This document shows positions 4,942-6,594 of a stretch of DNA of 6,594 nt, one piece after another. The translations under genes were made by a program, and so were the position numbers. How positions within the stretch are numbered: the first letter of the stretch is position 1; each line of letters starts with the position of its first letter. Source of the DNA: an uncultured Selenomonas sp. (lineage in GTDB: Bacteria; Bacillota; Negativicutes; Selenomonadales; Selenomonadaceae). The notes beneath the pieces were generated by a model. That model had not been told where the DNA came from. It saw only the letters and a program-made list of their open reading frames with translations, and made no database searches. The stretch lies in the NCBI GenBank assembly GCA_937981305.1, contig CALJPB010000381.1:1-6594 (forward strand), read 5' to 3'.

Positions 4942-6594
4942 AGTGCCTGACTCTCCCCCGTCTCCACCCCGACCTTGGCGAGACGTTCGCGCACCATATC
5001 GAGCGTCTTGCCCGCCACGTCGGGCAGGAGGAGGGACACGCCCTCCGCTGTTGCACCGATAAAGTCCTCCCCGCGGATACTGTGCGCGATCTGACGATCC
5101 AACTCACTGTAGCTGCGCCCGTCCACATTGACCGCAAGGAGCGTGACCGGATAATCCGGCTGCATACGGCGACGCTCGCGGAACTCCTCGATGACCTTTT
5201 CGAACTCCTCCCTGTTCAGGATACGTGTCCCTTCGTGGTACTTGCGGTCCGCCGTCTCCTTCTCCCACTCATACGCACGTCCGAGGGAGCTTGCAACAAG
5301 ACGTGCCGTGATCGACAGGAGGTTCTGCTGATAGAGGCTCCACTGCTCAAAGTCCAGATGGTAGATCTGGAGCACCGCAATCACGCGTCCCTCGTAGACG
5401 ATGGGCGCGGCGAGATCGGGCAGCCCCTTGATGAGGTCGCGATTGACAAAAATCTTTTTTTCCTCAAGCATCTGTACGAGGTACGGATTGTCCTCCACGC
5501 GCACAGAACGCGGCAGATCATGCGTTTTCGTGCCGAGACGCACCTTTTGGCGCAGATACCAGCCGCCCTCCCCCACGATGTAGACCACGATATCCTTCAC
5601 GCTCAAGATGTCTGCCGTCACGGATGCCGTCTGCGTGTAGAGGTTCTCCGTCTCGACCGAGTCCAGACGCGAGACAATGCGGTAGAGACGGCCGATGCTG
5701 TCGTCCGAGTTCACAATCTGACGATAGAGACGATCCTTGATCGTGAGATTTTCCTTAAAGATATTCTCAAGGAAAGAATAGCGATATTGCAGACGACGCT
5801 TGATGCGGCTGTCCGCGAGCTGCTGATAGCTCGCGCGGTCGGCAAAATACCCCGTCAGCACGGCGGCGAAGAAATACGACACGAAATGCAGGAACTCGCG
5901 CGGGTTATAGAGCATCGCCACGAGATCCCCGCCCGCTGCAAGACCGTTGTAAATGAGCAGGGAGAGCGAGAATCCCGCTGCAATCAGTGCCTGCCCCTTC
6001 CCGTAGAGAAGCCCCATCGTGCCAATATAGAGAAAGGCAAAGTCGAACGCCGTCATACTGTTCACAGACGAGCCGCTCTGCAAATACGAGATGCCGAATG
6101 TCACGAGTGCCCCGGCGGTGTTTTCTGCGTACGGAACAATCCGCTGACGCAGCCGCGCAAGCCGTGCGCGGCGTGCGAGCGCACGCAGGTCATCTGTATT
6201 GGCGCTGTGCGCCGCCTCCATCGCCTCGTATGTCTCCTTCAGCCCGGGGGCGAGCGCACGGCGCGAACGCCAGCCCAGCTGCTCCTCGATGAGTGCGCTC
6301 CGCAGAACCGCACGACCTTGCGGCTCACGCGGCTCTGCCGTCTCATTCATACACGGGAAGAATCCCGCACAGATCTGATACAGCTCCGCGACCGTCGTCC
6401 CTGCGGCGGGAGCGATGTGGAGATACGCCCCCGCAAAATCACGTGCAGCAGCCTGATAGATGGCAAAGACGGCATCACGCGCATCCAAAAGACCGTAGGA
6501 AACAGCCTCCGGCACGGGATAGCGCGGGATTGGACGGCGCATGAGCGGCGCGCTGAAAAGCCCGCCGATGAACCCATCCTCCTGCGTCTGCCCC
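4938..6594 (-). CDS. pelD: PelD c-di-GMP receptor fused to an N-terminal SDR epimerase/dehydratase domain (5' end cut by window edge)
   Basis: Inner-membrane regulator of Pel synthesis. The frame is open to the right edge: 17 more codons (reading GQTQEDGFIGGLFSAPL) precede the first in-window ATG at 6542, so that ATG is internal. Numbering from it, residues 1-107 match the C-terminal part of extended SDR NAD-dependent epimerases: LLDARDAVFAIYQAA, GAYLHIAPAAGTTVAELYQI and EEQLGWRSRRALAPGLKETY. A basic helix follows (119-134), then four membrane segments at about 142-158, 163-180, 184-202 and 214-233, a coiled linker (about 240-285), a GAF domain (about 285-425) and a degenerate GGDEF domain (about 435-526). 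In the last, the inhibitory-site motif RGED (490-493) is kept while the active-site position reads AEGVS (499-503), so c-di-GMP binding without synthesis is expected. Four helices, GAF and GGDEF are the layout of Pseudomonas PelD; the SDR part is extra. The catalytic half of the SDR lies outside the window. Confidence 0.92.
   Translation of the reverse strand, partial: GQTQEDGFIGGLFSAPLMRRPIPRYPVPEAVSYGLLDARDAVFAIYQAAARDFAGAYLHIAPAAGTTVAELYQICAGFFPCMNETAEPREPQGRAVLRSALIEEQLGWRSRRALAPGLKETYEAMEAAHSANTDDLRALARRARLARLRQRIVPYAENTAGALVTFGISYLQSGSSVNSMTAFDFAFLYIGTMGLLYGKGQALIAAGFSLSLLIYNGLAAGGDLVAMLYNPREFLHFVSYFFAAVLTGYFADRASYQQLADSRIKRRLQYRYSFLENIFKENLTIKDRLYRQIVNSDDSIGRLYRIVSRLDSVETENLYTQTASVTADILSVKDIVVYIVGEGGWYLRQKVRLGTKTHDLPRSVRVEDNPYLVQMLEEKKIFVNRDLIKGLPDLAAPIVYEGRVIAVLQIYHLDFEQWSLYQQNLLSITARLVASSLGRAYEWEKETADRKYHEGTRILNREEFEKVIEEFRERRRMQPDYPVTLLAVNVDGRSYSELDRQIAHSIRGEDFIGATAEGVSLLLPDVAGKTLDMVRERLAKVGVETGESQAL
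4953..4959 (-). promoter_or_regulatory. Weak, distant ribosome binding site of pelE
   Basis: GGGGGAG on the - strand, 11 bases before the ATG at 4941. It is a poorer match and more distant than the sites of the next three genes. Together with the ATGA overlap it suggests that ribosomes finishing pelD re-initiate on pelE. Confidence 0.45.

Noticed and set aside
3826..4950. Open frame of 374 codons on the + strand opposite pelE and the start of the deacetylase gene
   Set aside because: Codon-aligned with pelE and opened by the same codon bias; composition rich in Arg, His and Leu with no domain pattern.
4938..5137. Active diguanylate cyclase at the end of PelD
   Set aside because: The GGDEF signature position reads AEGVS, so catalysis is not expected; only the binding-site RxxD remains.
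6540..6542. ATG at 6542 as the start of pelD
   Set aside because: The frame stays open upstream to the window edge, the sequence on both sides reads as one continuous SDR C-terminal lobe, and no ribosome site precedes this ATG.
1..6594. Promoter, terminator, tRNA, insertion sequence, CRISPR or repeat array
   Set aside because: Coding sequence covers the whole window with overlapping genes, and I saw no terminator-like hairpin with a T-run, no direct-repeat array and no transposase motif.

Overview
The window is filled end to end by one strand (-) of a Pel exopolysaccharide biosynthesis operon. Read in the direction of transcription (right to left) the order is pelD, pelE, a pelA-type deacetylase gene, pelF and pelG. 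pelD is cut by the right edge (its 5' end is missing) and pelG by the left edge (its 3' end is missing). There is no intergenic DNA: the four junctions overlap by 4, 8, 4 and 20 bases, so translation is probably coupled. No RNA gene, mobile element, repeat array, promoter or terminator is visible, and no non-coding stretch exceeds a few bases.

Layout on the - strand: 6594-4938, PelD, a c-di-GMP receptor whose N-terminus is fused to the C-terminal part of an NAD-dependent epimerase/dehydratase (SDR) domain; 4941-3997, PelE, two membrane helices plus a helical-repeat domain; 4004-2175, a membrane-anchored polysaccharide deacetylase related to the PelA deacetylase domain, without a glycoside hydrolase domain; 2178-736, PelF, a GT-B fold family 4 glycosyltransferase; 755-1, PelG, a polytopic membrane protein. 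In the model known for Pel, PelD binds c-di-GMP and, with PelE and PelG, forms an inner-membrane complex that switches on PelF. PelF polymerises the GalNAc-rich chain from a UDP-sugar, PelG exports it, and the deacetylase makes it cationic. An epimerase joined to PelD would place UDP-sugar precursor supply in the same complex.

Organism: the gene order, the hydrolase-free membrane-anchored deacetylase and the strong AGGAGG-type ribosome sites resemble the pel loci described from Gram-positive bacteria (Firmicutes) rather than the seven-gene pelABCDEFG operon of Pseudomonas. The GC-rich codon usage would fit a Negativicutes member such as Selenomonas or a relative. That is an inference from style and general resemblance, not something the window proves.

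Most notable points: the SDR-PelD fusion, whose real start lies outside the window; a degenerate GGDEF domain that keeps its inhibitory-site RxxD; and a better-supported GTG start for the deacetylase.
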